Positions 25,558 to 34,598 of a stretch of DNA of 36,706 bases are shown here, one piece after another; position 1 is the first letter of the stretch; each line of letters begins with the position of its first letter. Location: the NCBI GenBank assembly GCA_023428295.1, contig JAEYYV010000264.1, positions 1 through 36,706 on the forward strand. The letters run 5' to 3'. The stretch comes from Pseudomonadota bacterium. Its GTDB lineage: Bacteria; Myxococcota_A; Polyangia; Haliangiales; Haliangiaceae. The translations under genes and the position numbers were made by a program. The notes below the pieces were generated by a model, which was not told the origin of the DNA, searched no databases, and saw nothing but the letters and a program-made list of their open reading frames with translations.

Positions 25558-26979
25558 ATGAGGCTGTACGCCATCCTGTTCGCGATCGGGCTCGTCGTGT
25601 ACGGCCTCGTCGCGTGGGACCGCATCGGTCGCCAATCGTCGTCACCGCACTTCGTGCTCCAGGCGGACGCGTGGCTGTCGGGCAAGCTCTCGATCGACAG
25701 GCCCAAAGGCGATGACTGGGCCAAGGTGGAGACGGTCACCCTCGACGATGGCAGCGAGGTCTCCGGACGGCGCATGCGCTCGAAGCCGAAGTTCAAGGTG
25801 CTCGGCGGCGACGAGATCGATCTCGGGCGCGTGAAGCTCTCGAAGGGCGTCACGAACTACGTGTCGTTCCCGCCGTTCCCGGCGCTGCTCATGGTGCCGA
25901 GCACCATCGTCGCGGGCCGCGGCGCGAACGACTTCATTCCAACGCTGATCGTCGCCGCGCTGATCCTCCCGCTGACGTTGCTCCTGTTACGCCGGCTCGC
26001 CGAGGCGAACCTCTCGAAGCGATCGCTCGTCGACGACCTATGGCTCGTCGCGACTCTCGCGTTCGGCAGCGTGCTGTTCTTCAGCGCCGTGCAAGGCAAG
26101 GTCTGGTTCACGGCGCACGTCGTCGGTGTCGCGCTCGCACTCGTCTACGCGTGGGCGTCGATCGAGGCACGCTATCCCGTCATCGCGGGCCTCGCCCTCG
26201 GCGCGGCCGCACTCACGCGCACGCCGATGGCGTTCATGTTCCCCCTGTTCCTGTTCGAGGTGTGGCGCATGGCCTCGCGCAAGGTCAGCGAGGAAGCACT
26301 CGCGAAGGTCGATGCGGGCGAGCCCGAAGCGAGTGCGTCGATGCGCGTGAACCTGCGTGCCGGCAAAGCCGCCGTGCGACGCGCGATGCTCCGTCCGATC
26401 GTTCGCTTCGCGATCCCCGTCGCCGCGTTCGCGATCGCGGGGATGATCTACAACTACGTTCGCTTCGGCTCGGTCACCGAGTTCGGTCACTCGTTCCTCG
26501 AGGTTCGCCAGCAAGCGCAGATCGAGCAGTTCGGCCTCGCGAGCACCAAGTACCTCGGACGCAATCTCGCCGTCGCGCTCGCACTCTTGCCCGAGCCGCT
26601 GCACAAGGCGCCGTGGTTCCAGATCAGCGGACACGGTCTCGCGCTGTGGTTCACGACGCCGCTCCTGCTCACGCTCCTTCGACCGCGCGACAAGACGGTG
26701 TTGCACCTGCCGCTCTACGTGACGTTCGCGGCGGTGGCCCTGCCCTCGTTGCTCTATCAGAACAGCGGCTGGGTGCAGTTCGGCTACCGCTTCAGCCTCG
26801 ACTACATGGTGTTCTTGATCATGCTGCTCGCGATCGGCGGGCGACCGCTGCGCGCGTTCTCCAAGGCGCTCGTCGTGTTCGGCATCGTGGTGAACCTGTT
26901 CGGCGCGATCACGTTCGACCGCAAGTGGCAGTACTACCGGGTCACGGGCAACGCCTACGACGTCGTGGTCCCCCACTGA
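25558..26979 (+). CDS. GT-C-like polytopic membrane protein
   Basis: A 473-residue polytopic protein. After helix one (3-19) comes a long first extracytoplasmic loop: HFVLQADAWLSGKLSID, then a basic/acidic stretch and TNYVSFPPFPALLMVPSTIV. The pair ADAxLxGxLxID and VSFPPFPA marks a GT-C-like group that occurs in polysaccharide loci of many bacteria. About ten more helices follow, with FGYRFSLDYMVFLIMLLAIGG near the end. Its first loop has Asp (LQADA) but not the tight DE/DD pair of the other four enzymes, so the catalytic site is less certain. The ATG at 25558 is preceded by a 57-bp gap that must carry two divergent starts. Nothing identifies donor or acceptor. Confidence 0.78.
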   Translation: MRLYAILFAIGLVVYGLVAWDRIGRQSSSPHFVLQADAWLSGKLSIDRPKGDDWAKVETVTLDDGSEVSGRRMRSKPKFKVLGGDEIDLGRVKLSKGVTNYVSFPPFPALLMVPSTIVAGRGANDFIPTLIVAALILPLTLLLLRRLAEANLSKRSLVDDLWLVATLAFGSVLFFSAVQGKVWFTAHVVGVALALVYAWASIEARYPVIAGLALGAAALTRTPMAFMFPLFLFEVWRMASRKVSEEALAKVDAGEPEASASMRVNLRAGKAAVRRAMLRPIVRFAIPVAAFAIAGMIYNYVRFGSVTEFGHSFLEVRQQAQIEQFGLASTKYLGRNLAVALALLPEPLHKAPWFQISGHGLALWFTTPLLLTLLRPRDKTVLHLPLYVTFAAVALPSLLYQNSGWVQFGYRFSLDYMVFLIMLLAIGGRPLRAFSKALVVFGIVVNLFGAITFDRKWQYYRVTGNAYDVVVPH

Positions 26980-27019
26980 CTAAGAACCAATCAATTCCGA
27001 TTAGTTACCTCAATCGCCA

Positions 27020-27048
27020 TTGCGAGTGAGCGCTCACTCCTTTAGGGT
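27020..27048 (+). promoter_or_regulatory. tetR promoter with embedded 16-bp palindromic operator
   Basis: GAGTGAGCGCTCACTC at 27024-27039 is a perfect 16-bp palindrome of TetR-family operator style. It fits between a -35-like TTGCGA (27020-27025) and a -10-like TAGGGT (27043-27048) with a 17-bp spacer, so bound repressor would block polymerase. That predicts autorepression of the downstream TetR gene. The predicted start site falls at or next to the ATG at 27055. A second small dyad, CAAT-N4-ATTG at 27011-27022, lies just upstream. The palindrome is seen; promoter and repressor binding are inferred. Confidence 0.6.
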
Positions 27049-27054
27049 GCAGCG

Positions 27055-27663
27055 ATGCCTCCCCGGGGTCGCGCCGCGCCGATGACGCCCGAAGCACGGC
27101 GCGCGAGCATCATCGCGGCCGCGCTTCCGCTGATCCGCACGTACGGTAAGGAGGTCACCACCGCGCAGATCGCGATGGCCGCGGGCATCGCGGAAGGCAC
27201 GCTGTTCCGCGCGTTCCCCGACAAGGATGCGCTGATCACGGCGGCGATGCATCACGCGTTCGATCCGTCGCCGACGGAGCGCGCGCTGCGCAGCATCGAT
27301 CGCGCGCACTCGCTGCGCGAGAAGCTGATCGAAGCGGTCGAGATCCTCGCTGCGCGTGTCGAGAAGATCTGGCAGCTGATGGCCGTGCTCGCGATGACGG
27401 TGCCCGTCGGTGCGCGACGGCCCGAGGACAAAGCGCCGCCGGGCATGAGTGACGAGGGTATTCGCGACGCGATGGTCGCGCTGTTCGAAGGACACGAGGA
27501 CGAGATCCGCGTGACACCCTACTTCGCGGTGCGTGCGCTGCGCGCGTATGCGTTCTCCGCGACGCACCCGCGGATCTCCGACGGCGAACCGATCTCGTCG
27601 GCCGAGATCGTGTCGGTCATTCTCGACGGGCTTCGCGTGCGAAGCGAGGAGGAGGACGAATGA
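27055..27663 (+). CDS. TetR family transcriptional regulator
   Basis: A 202-residue regulator. The N-terminal DNA-binding domain is typical: RRASIIAAALPLIRTYGKEV, then the helix-turn-helix VTTAQIAMAAGIAEGTLFRAF followed by PDKDALITAAM. The C-terminal two-thirds is helical (LREKLIEAVEILAARVEKIW) and should form the dimer and ligand pocket; the ligand cannot be predicted. The ATG at 27055 is the only start that keeps the short basic leader MPPRGRAAP. AGGG at 27044-27047 could act as a ribosome-binding site with seven-base spacing, although the predicted promoter places the transcript start almost on the ATG. A perfect palindrome lies in that promoter. The ABC exporter follows after 146 bp on the same strand and is the obvious second target. 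Confidence 0.92.
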   Translation: MPPRGRAAPMTPEARRASIIAAALPLIRTYGKEVTTAQIAMAAGIAEGTLFRAFPDKDALITAAMHHAFDPSPTERALRSIDRAHSLREKLIEAVEILAARVEKIWQLMAVLAMTVPVGARRPEDKAPPGMSDEGIRDAMVALFEGHEDEIRVTPYFAVRALRAYAFSATHPRISDGEPISSAEIVSVILDGLRVRSEEEDE

Positions 27664-27809
27664 GCTCGCTCACCACTGGCTCGCGACCTGACGAATCGCC
27701 TCACCTTACTTCTCGCAGAAACGCACCGAGCTTACAAGACTGTGATTTCGGCGCGCGATGCGTAGTCTGCGCGGCCACGACGGCTGGGACCGTCGAGGAG
27801 GACGAGTAG

Positions 27810-29543
27810 ATGCTGCTCTCGCTCTTGCGGAAATACCTGCGCCCGTATGCAGGAAAGATCTGGATCGTGGTCGGGCTTCAACTGGTCAGCACGATCGCCT
27901 CGTTGCTGTTGCCGTCGCTCAACGGCGACATCATCGATCACGGCGTGGCGCGAGGTGACACGCGCTACATCTTGGTCTCCGGCGGCGAGATGCTCGGCAT
28001 CAGCGCCGTCCAGATCCTGTGCTCCCTCGCGGCCGTGTACGTCGGTGCGAAGGTCGCGATGAGCTACGGGCGCGACCTGCGCGCGGGCATCGTGCATCAC
28101 GTCGGATCGCTGTCCGCTCGCGAGGTGGGCAAGGTCGGCGCGCCGTCGCTGATCACGCGCACCACGAACGACGTGCAGCAGATCCAGATGCTCGTCATGG
28201 TCAGCATGACGATGCTCGTGATGGCGCCGATCATGTGCATCGGCGGCATCGTGATGGCGCTGCGCGAGGACCTGGATCTCTCGCTCCTCCTCGTGATCTG
28301 CATCCCGGTCCTCGCCGGAACCATCGGCCTCATCATCGGCCGCATGGTGCCGCTGTTCCGCGTGATGCAGCCCAAGCTCGACGCGGTCAATCGCGTGCTG
28401 CGCGAGCAGATCACCGGCATGCGCGTGGTCCGCGCGTTCGTGCGCGAGCCGCGGGAGGCGGAGCGCTTCGACGCTGCGAACGTGGAGCTGATGTCCGTTG
28501 GCCTTCGCATCGGCAAGCTACAAGCGCTGATGTGGCCGCTCGTGATGTTCGTGTTCAACGCGTCGAGCATCGCCGTGCTCTGGTTCGGCGCGGAGCGCAT
28601 CGCGCAGGGCTCGCTCGAGGTCGGCGCGCTCACCGCGTACATCGCGTACCTGATGCAGATCCTGATGGCCGTCATGATGACGACGTTCCTGACGATCATG
28701 ATCCCGCGCGCCGCCGCGTGCGCCGAGCGTATCCAGGAGGTCTTCGCGATCGAGCCCACGGTGACCGCGCCTGCATCGCCGATCGTCCCCGCGTCGCTGA
28801 CCGGCACCGTCGAGCTGCGCGGCGCCGAGTATCGCTATCCGGGTGCCGAGGCCGCCGTGCTCCGCGACATCTCGTTCGTCGCGAAGCCGGGGCAGATCAC
28901 CGCGCTGATCGGCTCGACGGGCGCGGGGAAGACCACGCTGCTCGATCTCATCCCGCGCATGGGCGATCCCACGGCGGGCAGCGTCCTCGTCGACGGCGTC
29001 GACGTCCGCGAGCGCGATCCCGAGGAGCTGTGGACGCGGATCGGCGTGGTGCCGCAGCGCGCGTATCTGTTCAGCGGCACGGTCGCGTCCAACCTGCGCT
29101 TCGGCAACCCCGACGCCACCGACGAGCAGCTGTGGGCCGCGCGCGAGGGGGCGCAGGCCAAGGACTTCGTCGAGGCAATGCCCGAGAAGCTCGAGGCGCC
29201 GATCGCGCAAGGCGGCACCAACGTGTCCGGCGGCCAACGCCAGCGCCTGGCCATTGCACGCGCGCTGCTGCGCGAGCCGGGCGTGTTCCTGTTCGACGAC
29301 TCGTTCAGCGCGCTCGATCTGTCGACCGAGGCGGCGCTGCGAGCGGCGCTCCGGCCACGCATCGCGAACGCGCCCGTGATCCTCGTCGCGCAGCGCGTGG
29401 CGAGCATCCTGGACGCAGATCAGATCCTGGTGCTCGATAACGGCGCGCTCGTCGGCAAGGGTACCCATCGCGAGCTCCTCGCGAGCTGCCCGACGTACCT
29501 CGAGATCGTGCAGTCACAGAGCGAAGCGAAGGAGGCCGCATGA
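27810..29543 (+). CDS. Heterodimeric ABC exporter subunit 1 (degenerate-site half)
   Basis: A 577-residue fused permease-ATPase. Six membrane helices fill about 15-300 (IWIVVGLQLVSTIASLLLPS, MTMLVMAPIMCIGG). The nucleotide-binding domain has Walker A GSTGAGKTT (G368-), a good signature VSGGQRQ (472-), but Walker B is FLFDD with D497 where the catalytic Glu belongs, and the H-loop His is Q528 (VAQRV). This side is therefore the hydrolysis-deficient site, as in the first subunit of MdlAB/BmrCD/TmrAB-type exporters. AGGAGGA at 27796-27802, seven bases before the ATG, is a strong ribosome-binding site. The stop overlaps the next start by four bases. Substrate unknown: drugs, lipids or peptides are possible. 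TetR is the likely regulator. Confidence 0.93.
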   Translation: MLLSLLRKYLRPYAGKIWIVVGLQLVSTIASLLLPSLNGDIIDHGVARGDTRYILVSGGEMLGISAVQILCSLAAVYVGAKVAMSYGRDLRAGIVHHVGSLSAREVGKVGAPSLITRTTNDVQQIQMLVMVSMTMLVMAPIMCIGGIVMALREDLDLSLLLVICIPVLAGTIGLIIGRMVPLFRVMQPKLDAVNRVLREQITGMRVVRAFVREPREAERFDAANVELMSVGLRIGKLQALMWPLVMFVFNASSIAVLWFGAERIAQGSLEVGALTAYIAYLMQILMAVMMTTFLTIMIPRAAACAERIQEVFAIEPTVTAPASPIVPASLTGTVELRGAEYRYPGAEAAVLRDISFVAKPGQITALIGSTGAGKTTLLDLIPRMGDPTAGSVLVDGVDVRERDPEELWTRIGVVPQRAYLFSGTVASNLRFGNPDATDEQLWAAREGAQAKDFVEAMPEKLEAPIAQGGTNVSGGQRQRLAIARALLREPGVFLFDDSFSALDLSTEAALRAALRPRIANAPVILVAQRVASILDADQILVLDNGALVGKGTHRELLASCPTYLEIVQSQSEAKEAA

Positions 29544-31420
29544 GCGAGAAGAAGTCACCGGCCGGGCCCGCGCGCGGACCGTTCATGCAGATGGGTCCGC
29601 CGCAGAAGGCGAAGCACTTCGGCCCGTCCGCAAAGCGGCTGCTGCGCCGCCTCGCGCCCGAGCGCACGCTCGTCTTCTTTGTCCTCGCCCTCGCGGCGGC
29701 GAGCGTCGCGCTCGCGGTCAGCGGCCCGAAGCTCCTCGGACACGCGACCAACATCATCTTCGAGGGCTATCTCTCGACGAGGCTGGACACGAGCGACGAG
29801 ATCCTCGCGTCGCTGGGCGTGGCGCGCGGCGCGGGCATCGACTTCAGCGCGCTCACGCACACGCTCGTCCTCGTGATGGTGCTGTACGTCGGCGCGTCGC
29901 TGTTCGCGTGGCTTCAGATGTACCTCATCAACTTCATCGTGCAGCGCTCGGTTCGACGCTTGCGCACCGACGTCGAGCACAAGCTCATGCACGTGCCGCT
30001 GTCGTACTTCGACGGCCAGCAGCACGGCGAGGTCCTCTCGCGCGCCACGAACGACATCGACAACGTGGCCATGGCACTCCAGCAAACCCTCGGACAGACC
30101 CTCTCGGCGCTGCTCACCGTGCTCGGAATCGTGGTGATGCTCGTCGTGATCTCGCCGCTGCTGGCGCTGATCACGCTCGTCACGATTCCGCTGTCCTTGG
30201 TGATCACCGCGCGGATCGCCAAGCGCGCGCAGAAGGGCTTCATCGCGCAGTGGAAGCACGTCGGCGCGCTCAACGGCCAGATCGAGGAGGCATTCACCGG
30301 CCACGCGATCGTCAAGGTGTTCGGCCGGCGCAAGCAGATCGAGCAGCGCTTCCGCGCGAAGAACCAAGAGCTGTTCGAGGCTGCGTTCGGCGCGCAGTTC
30401 GTGTCGTCGATCATCATGCCGGCGATCAACTTCATCGGGAACCTGACGTACGTCGCGATCGCCGTCGTGGGCGGACTTCGCGTCGCCTCGGGCGCGATGC
30501 TGCTCGGCAGCGTGCAGGCGTTCATCCAGTACTCGCGCCAGTTCAGCCAGCAGCTCTCACAGCTCGCGCAGGTCGCGAACATCTTGCAATCGGGCGTCGC
30601 CTCCGCCGAGCGCGTGTTCGAGCTCCTCGACGCGAGCGAGCAGTCGCCGGATGCGACCGGCGCCACGCTCCCCACGCCGCGCTGCGAGGTCACGTTCGAC
30701 GACATCTCGTTCCGCTACAAGCCGGACGTGCCGCTGATCGAACATCTCTCGCTCGTCGCGCGGCCGGGGCAGACGGTCGCCATCGTCGGTCCCACCGGCG
30801 CGGGCAAGACGACCCTCGTGAACCTCCTCATGCGCTTCTACGATCTCGATTCCGGCACGATCTCGATCGACGGCGTCGACATCGCGAGCGTCCCGAGGCG
30901 CGAGCTCCGCGCGAAGATCGGCATGGTGCTCCAGGACACGTGGCTATTCTCCGGAACGATCCGCGACAACATCAAGTACGGCAACCCGGACGCCACCGAG
31001 GAGGAGATGCTCCACGCGGCGCGCATCAGCTACGTGGACCGCTTCGCGCGCGCCCTCCCCGCCGGCTACGACACGGTGATCGACGAGGAGTCGTCCAACC
31101 TGTCCGCGGGCGAGAAGCAGCTGATCACGATCGCGCGCGCGTTCCTCGCCAACCCGGCGCTGCTCATCCTCGACGAGGCCACGTCGTCAGTCGACACGCG
31201 CACCGAGGTGCTCGTGCAGCAAGCGATGGCCGCGCTGCGCGCGGACCGCACCTCGTTTGTCATCGCGCATCGCCTGTCGACGATTCGCAACGCGAACACG
31301 ATCCTCGTCATGGACAGCGGCCGGATCGTCGAGCAGGGCTCGCACGCAGAGCTCCTCGCCAAGGACGGCGCGTACGCGAAGCTGTGGAACGCGGCGGCCA
31401 GCGCGGCGATCGCTGCGTAG
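29540..31420 (+). CDS. Heterodimeric ABC exporter subunit 2 (catalytic half)
   Basis: A 626-residue fused permease-ATPase. A 45-residue basic, Pro-rich cytoplasmic N-tail precedes six membrane helices (about 50-340). A large extra loop after helix one (about residues 75-110, ILASLGVARGAGIDFSAL) is typical of the second MdlB-like subunit. The ATPase has Walker A GPTGAGKTT (G417-), signature LSAGEKQ (L521-, not LSGGQ), Walker B LLILDEATS with catalytic E546, and H577 in AHRLSTI. Its altered signature pairs with the altered Walker B of subunit 1, so one composite site is degenerate and the other intact. Start ATG overlaps the previous stop (ATGA). Its own stop touches the convergent desaturase stop with no bases between. 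Confidence 0.94.
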   Translation: MSEKKSPAGPARGPFMQMGPPQKAKHFGPSAKRLLRRLAPERTLVFFVLALAAASVALAVSGPKLLGHATNIIFEGYLSTRLDTSDEILASLGVARGAGIDFSALTHTLVLVMVLYVGASLFAWLQMYLINFIVQRSVRRLRTDVEHKLMHVPLSYFDGQQHGEVLSRATNDIDNVAMALQQTLGQTLSALLTVLGIVVMLVVISPLLALITLVTIPLSLVITARIAKRAQKGFIAQWKHVGALNGQIEEAFTGHAIVKVFGRRKQIEQRFRAKNQELFEAAFGAQFVSSIIMPAINFIGNLTYVAIAVVGGLRVASGAMLLGSVQAFIQYSRQFSQQLSQLAQVANILQSGVASAERVFELLDASEQSPDATGATLPTPRCEVTFDDISFRYKPDVPLIEHLSLVARPGQTVAIVGPTGAGKTTLVNLLMRFYDLDSGTISIDGVDIASVPRRELRAKIGMVLQDTWLFSGTIRDNIKYGNPDATEEEMLHAARISYVDRFARALPAGYDTVIDEESSNLSAGEKQLITIARAFLANPALLILDEATSSVDTRTEVLVQQAMAALRADRTSFVIAHRLSTIRNANTILVMDSGRIVEQGSHAELLAKDGAYAKLWNAAASAAIAA

Positions 31421-32311
<891 letters not shown>

Positions 32312-32478
32312 GATTCCAGCTTGCACCGCCTCGCGCACGCTGCGTGACACGTCTCGGTCACCGCTGTCGTGACACGATCCTGTTGACGCGCGCGGACTAC
32401 GGACGGAACGGCTGCTCGTCCTGAACTGCCATTCGAGCTGGCGTTCGCGGCGGAATCGCCGCCCGAAGGTGTTCGATG
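32312..32478. other. Intergenic gap between the desaturase and the PIN toxin gene
   Basis: This 167-bp gap follows the toxin stop and precedes the desaturase start (both minus strand). It must hold the desaturase promoter. I saw no clear -10/-35 pair and no hairpin terminator. It marks the change from core-like to accessory sequence. Confidence 0.4.
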
Positions 32479-33462
32479 TCACGGGCGGAACGCGATCCGG
32501 TTGCGCGTGTGTTGCAGGAGCGTTTGTGCGCCTTCGTTGGTCAAGTGGACGAGCGTGGCGTCGTTCTCGCCTGGATGCTCGAAGCGGATCATGATCGTGT
32601 CGCCGCTGAACGGCTCGTAGAATGAGATCTGTACGACACGGAATGCCTCGATGAGTTCCTCAGGCCCTGTCCCCTTGGGCTCGCGGATCGGCTCCGGCTG
32701 CCAACGCGTCGCGCTCCCAGAGGCCGCCTCTTGCCGCACCGCATTCCGCTCTAGCGACGCGAGCAGCTCTCGCTCGAGGTGATGCAGCTCCGAGTTCGGC
32801 AAGGCTACGCGCACGAAACTGTCATCGACGTAGATGAACTCCAACACGCTCACCTCGTCGCTGGGCTTCCCCCAGAACTTGATTGTCTTGACGTCGAACG
32901 CGTTCGCGTGTGGACGAAATGCCAAGAACTGGCGCACGAGGCCGGCGAAGTCCTCGCACCGTGTCGCTGCGGCGAGCGCCATGACGTCGTCGGGCGGTCT
33001 CGTTCTACGAGCACAGACCTTCTCGAGCACCCGCATGATGCGCTCGGGCGCGAGGTCGAATAGGTTGCAGAGGAACTCGTCGGCCGACTGCGCCTCCACG
33101 CCGTCAGGCAGCGGTGCGAAGTCACGGAGGTTCTCGGTGACGATGACCTGCGCGCCAACTTTCACGGCAGCCGCAACGACGTGGCGATCCTTGGGATCGT
33201 TGCGCATAGCCGCGATGAGGTGCTCGTGGTCCCATACCACAGCTTCGGGGAAGGTCTTGGACATCACCGATACGAGCCGCGTAGCCTTCGCTTCCTTGAT
33301 GTGCAAGTTCGCGACGAGATTCCTCGTTGCCTCGTCGAGGATCTCGTTCGACCAGTAGACCTGATACATCCCCTCGTGGGCCGCCTGCAGAAGGACATCG
33401 CGCAGGTGCATCGGGTAGAGGACGCAGGCATCCAGGACAACCCTGAACGGCGCCGCCAGCAT
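32479..33462 (-). CDS. PIN-domain toxin (PIN_3 family) with long C-terminal extension
   Basis: A 327-residue PIN nuclease, probable RNase toxin. Residues 1-185 match the PIN_3/COG1569 group: VVLDACVLYP (D10), a second acidic cluster in ILDEATRNLV, KDRHVVAAAV and VTENLRDFAP supply the four-acid metal site. Ordinary members end near 180-200 residues. Here about 130 more follow, with two strand-rich segments (EVSVLEFIYVDDSFVRVALP and VVQISFYEPFSGDTIMIRF) joined by a low-complexity stretch. I do not recognise this part. The start is ATG 33462, 12 bp after the antitoxin stop, so the order is antitoxin then toxin. Target RNA is unknown. Confidence 0.85.
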   Translation of the reverse strand: MLAAPFRVVLDACVLYPMHLRDVLLQAAHEGMYQVYWSNEILDEATRNLVANLHIKEAKATRLVSVMSKTFPEAVVWDHEHLIAAMRNDPKDRHVVAAAVKVGAQVIVTENLRDFAPLPDGVEAQSADEFLCNLFDLAPERIMRVLEKVCARRTRPPDDVMALAAATRCEDFAGLVRQFLAFRPHANAFDVKTIKFWGKPSDEVSVLEFIYVDDSFVRVALPNSELHHLERELLASLERNAVRQEAASGSATRWQPEPIREPKGTGPEELIEAFRVVQISFYEPFSGDTIMIRFEHPGENDATLVHLTNEGAQTLLQHTRNRIAFRP

Positions 33463-33474
33463 TCGTTATCGTTC

Positions 33475-33954
33475 CTAGCGCCCGCCCTCGGGCTCGTCGT
33501 AACCGCCGAACTCCTCCGTCAACTTCGCCAACTCGTCGAGCTGTGCCTCGCGCTCGACATCGCGACGCTGTTTGAAGGCCATCACGTCCTCGATCTTGAG
33601 GCGGCGATGTTTCCCGGTTCGGTCGTACGGAATCTTGCCTTCGTCCAGGAGTCGGACGAGGTACTGGCGGGAAACGTTGAGCAGGTCGGCCGCCTGCTGC
33701 GTGGTCATAACGGTACCGACCGGCACGATTGTCACGGCGTCACCGCGGGCGAGCACCTCGGCCATGCGAGCGAGACCAGAGACGACTGCTTGCGGGATGC
33801 GATGCCGTTCACCGTCAGGACCGATCAGTTCGTACTGCGCGTCGTCCGGCGTGCTCAGGGCGCTAGACAGCTCCGCGATCTCGGCGCGGTCGGCTCGTGG
33901 AGCGCGAACTGGCTCGAGACGTCGGATCCGCTCTGATGTAGCAGTAGCAGGCAT
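33475..33954 (-). CDS. Antitoxin with excisionase-type helix-turn-helix
   Basis: A 159-residue DNA-binding antitoxin. Residues 80-135 hold the excisionase/MerR-like winged helix: MTTQQAADLLNVSRQYLVRL, then IPYDRTGKHRRLKIEDVMAF. This is the partner commonly found with PIN_3 toxins. The N-terminal half (LSSALSTPDDAQYELIGPDG) and acidic tail (ELAKLTEEFGGYDEPEGG) are probably the autorepression-dimer and toxin-neutralising parts; that division is inference. Start is ATG 33954 (MPATATSERIRRL), because AAGGAG (reverse complement of 33962-33967) lies seven bases away. The frame also runs to 34008 with a GTG; I consider that less likely. It is the promoter-proximal gene of the pair. Confidence 0.85.
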   Translation of the reverse strand: MPATATSERIRRLEPVRAPRADRAEIAELSSALSTPDDAQYELIGPDGERHRIPQAVVSGLARMAEVLARGDAVTIVPVGTVMTTQQAADLLNVSRQYLVRLLDEGKIPYDRTGKHRRLKIEDVMAFKQRRDVEREAQLDELAKLTEEFGGYDEPEGGR

Positions 33955-33975
33955 GTCGCCTCTCCTTACCAACTC

Positions 33976-34004
33976 ACCGTAGGACCAATTCGACCCAAAC
34001 GCAA
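33976..34004 (-). promoter_or_regulatory. Candidate promoter of the toxin-antitoxin operon
   Basis: On the minus strand TTGCGT (33999-34004) and TACGGT (33976-33981) are 17 bp apart, a weak sigma-70-like pair. Inverted heptamers CAAACGC (33996-34002) and GCGTTTG (34030-34036) flank the -35 side with a 27-bp spacer and could be an operator for the HTH antitoxin. Both are visual predictions. Confidence 0.3.
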
Positions 34005-34033
34005 CCACCCCTTAACAAAGTAAACTTAGGCGT

Positions 34034-34473
34034 TTGCGTGATCCGAGCTACCGATCGGCTCTCAATCGCTTCGGAATGTCGTTCGGGCAGCTCAACAGGT
34101 CCGCGGCGCGCGCGTGGTTTCGCGCCCACACGAACCAACCCAGCGCGAGGCACGACCACGTACACGAGCGACCTCAAGATCCTCGAGGACGAGAGCGTGT
34201 TGGTCTGCTAAACGGTTACGTCCTCCGCGCGTACCACTGCACGCGACTACTCGACCACGAGGGAGCGATGATCATCGAGCAAGGGTTGCGCGCGCTCGAC
34301 GCCGAGCTCGTGATGGAACAAATCCGGCGCGCCCACGAGGAGCGATCACCTATCGCGAGCGGCAGGCGTTCGACTCCGGGTATCAGTTCGTGCTCAAGCG
34401 CTGGGAGGACCGCGTCAAGCACACCGAGAAGCAGGTCGGCCTCCTGTTCTCGCGCACGAATGCTCTCGTGTAG
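34034..34473 (+). pseudogene. Frameshifted remnant of an unrecognised gene
   Basis: Good codon third positions move between frames along this stretch. From about 34034 the second frame reads NRFGMSFGQLNRSAARAWF. Near 34152 the coding look shifts to TTYTSDLKILEDESVLVC, which ends in a TAA. Near 34210 it returns to the second frame, AYHCTRLLDHEGAMIIEQG and LDAELVMEQIRRAHEE. Near 34343 it moves to the first frame, ITYRERQAFDSGYQFVLKRW, and stops at TAG 34471-34473. Together these look like one helical protein of about 145 residues broken by three indels. I do not know the family. Either a real decayed gene or assembly indels would produce this; the neighbouring island setting favours decay. Confidence 0.6.
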
Positions 34474-34477
34474 AGCC

Positions 34478-34495
34478 GTTCAAGATGTTCAAGAT
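34478..34495 (+). repeat. Tandem 9-bp duplication
   Basis: GTTCAAGAT occurs twice without a gap directly after the pseudogene stop. Exact two-copy tandem duplication, function unknown. Confidence 0.6.
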
Positions 34496-34560
34496 CTCTC
34501 TGACACGATCTCGCCACGTTGAAAGCAGGTTGTGCGGGGCGGCATTGTGCGAGCTGCGCT

Positions 34561-34598
34561 GTTCGATTGGTTCGATTGAGCACGCTGTTGATTGAGCA
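34561..34598 (+). repeat. Tandem and near-tandem 9-bp repeats
   Basis: GTTCGATTG occurs twice in tandem (34561-34578), overlapping GATTGAGCA repeated at 34574-34582 and 34590-34598. Probably slippage or remnants of small duplications. Confidence 0.55.
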
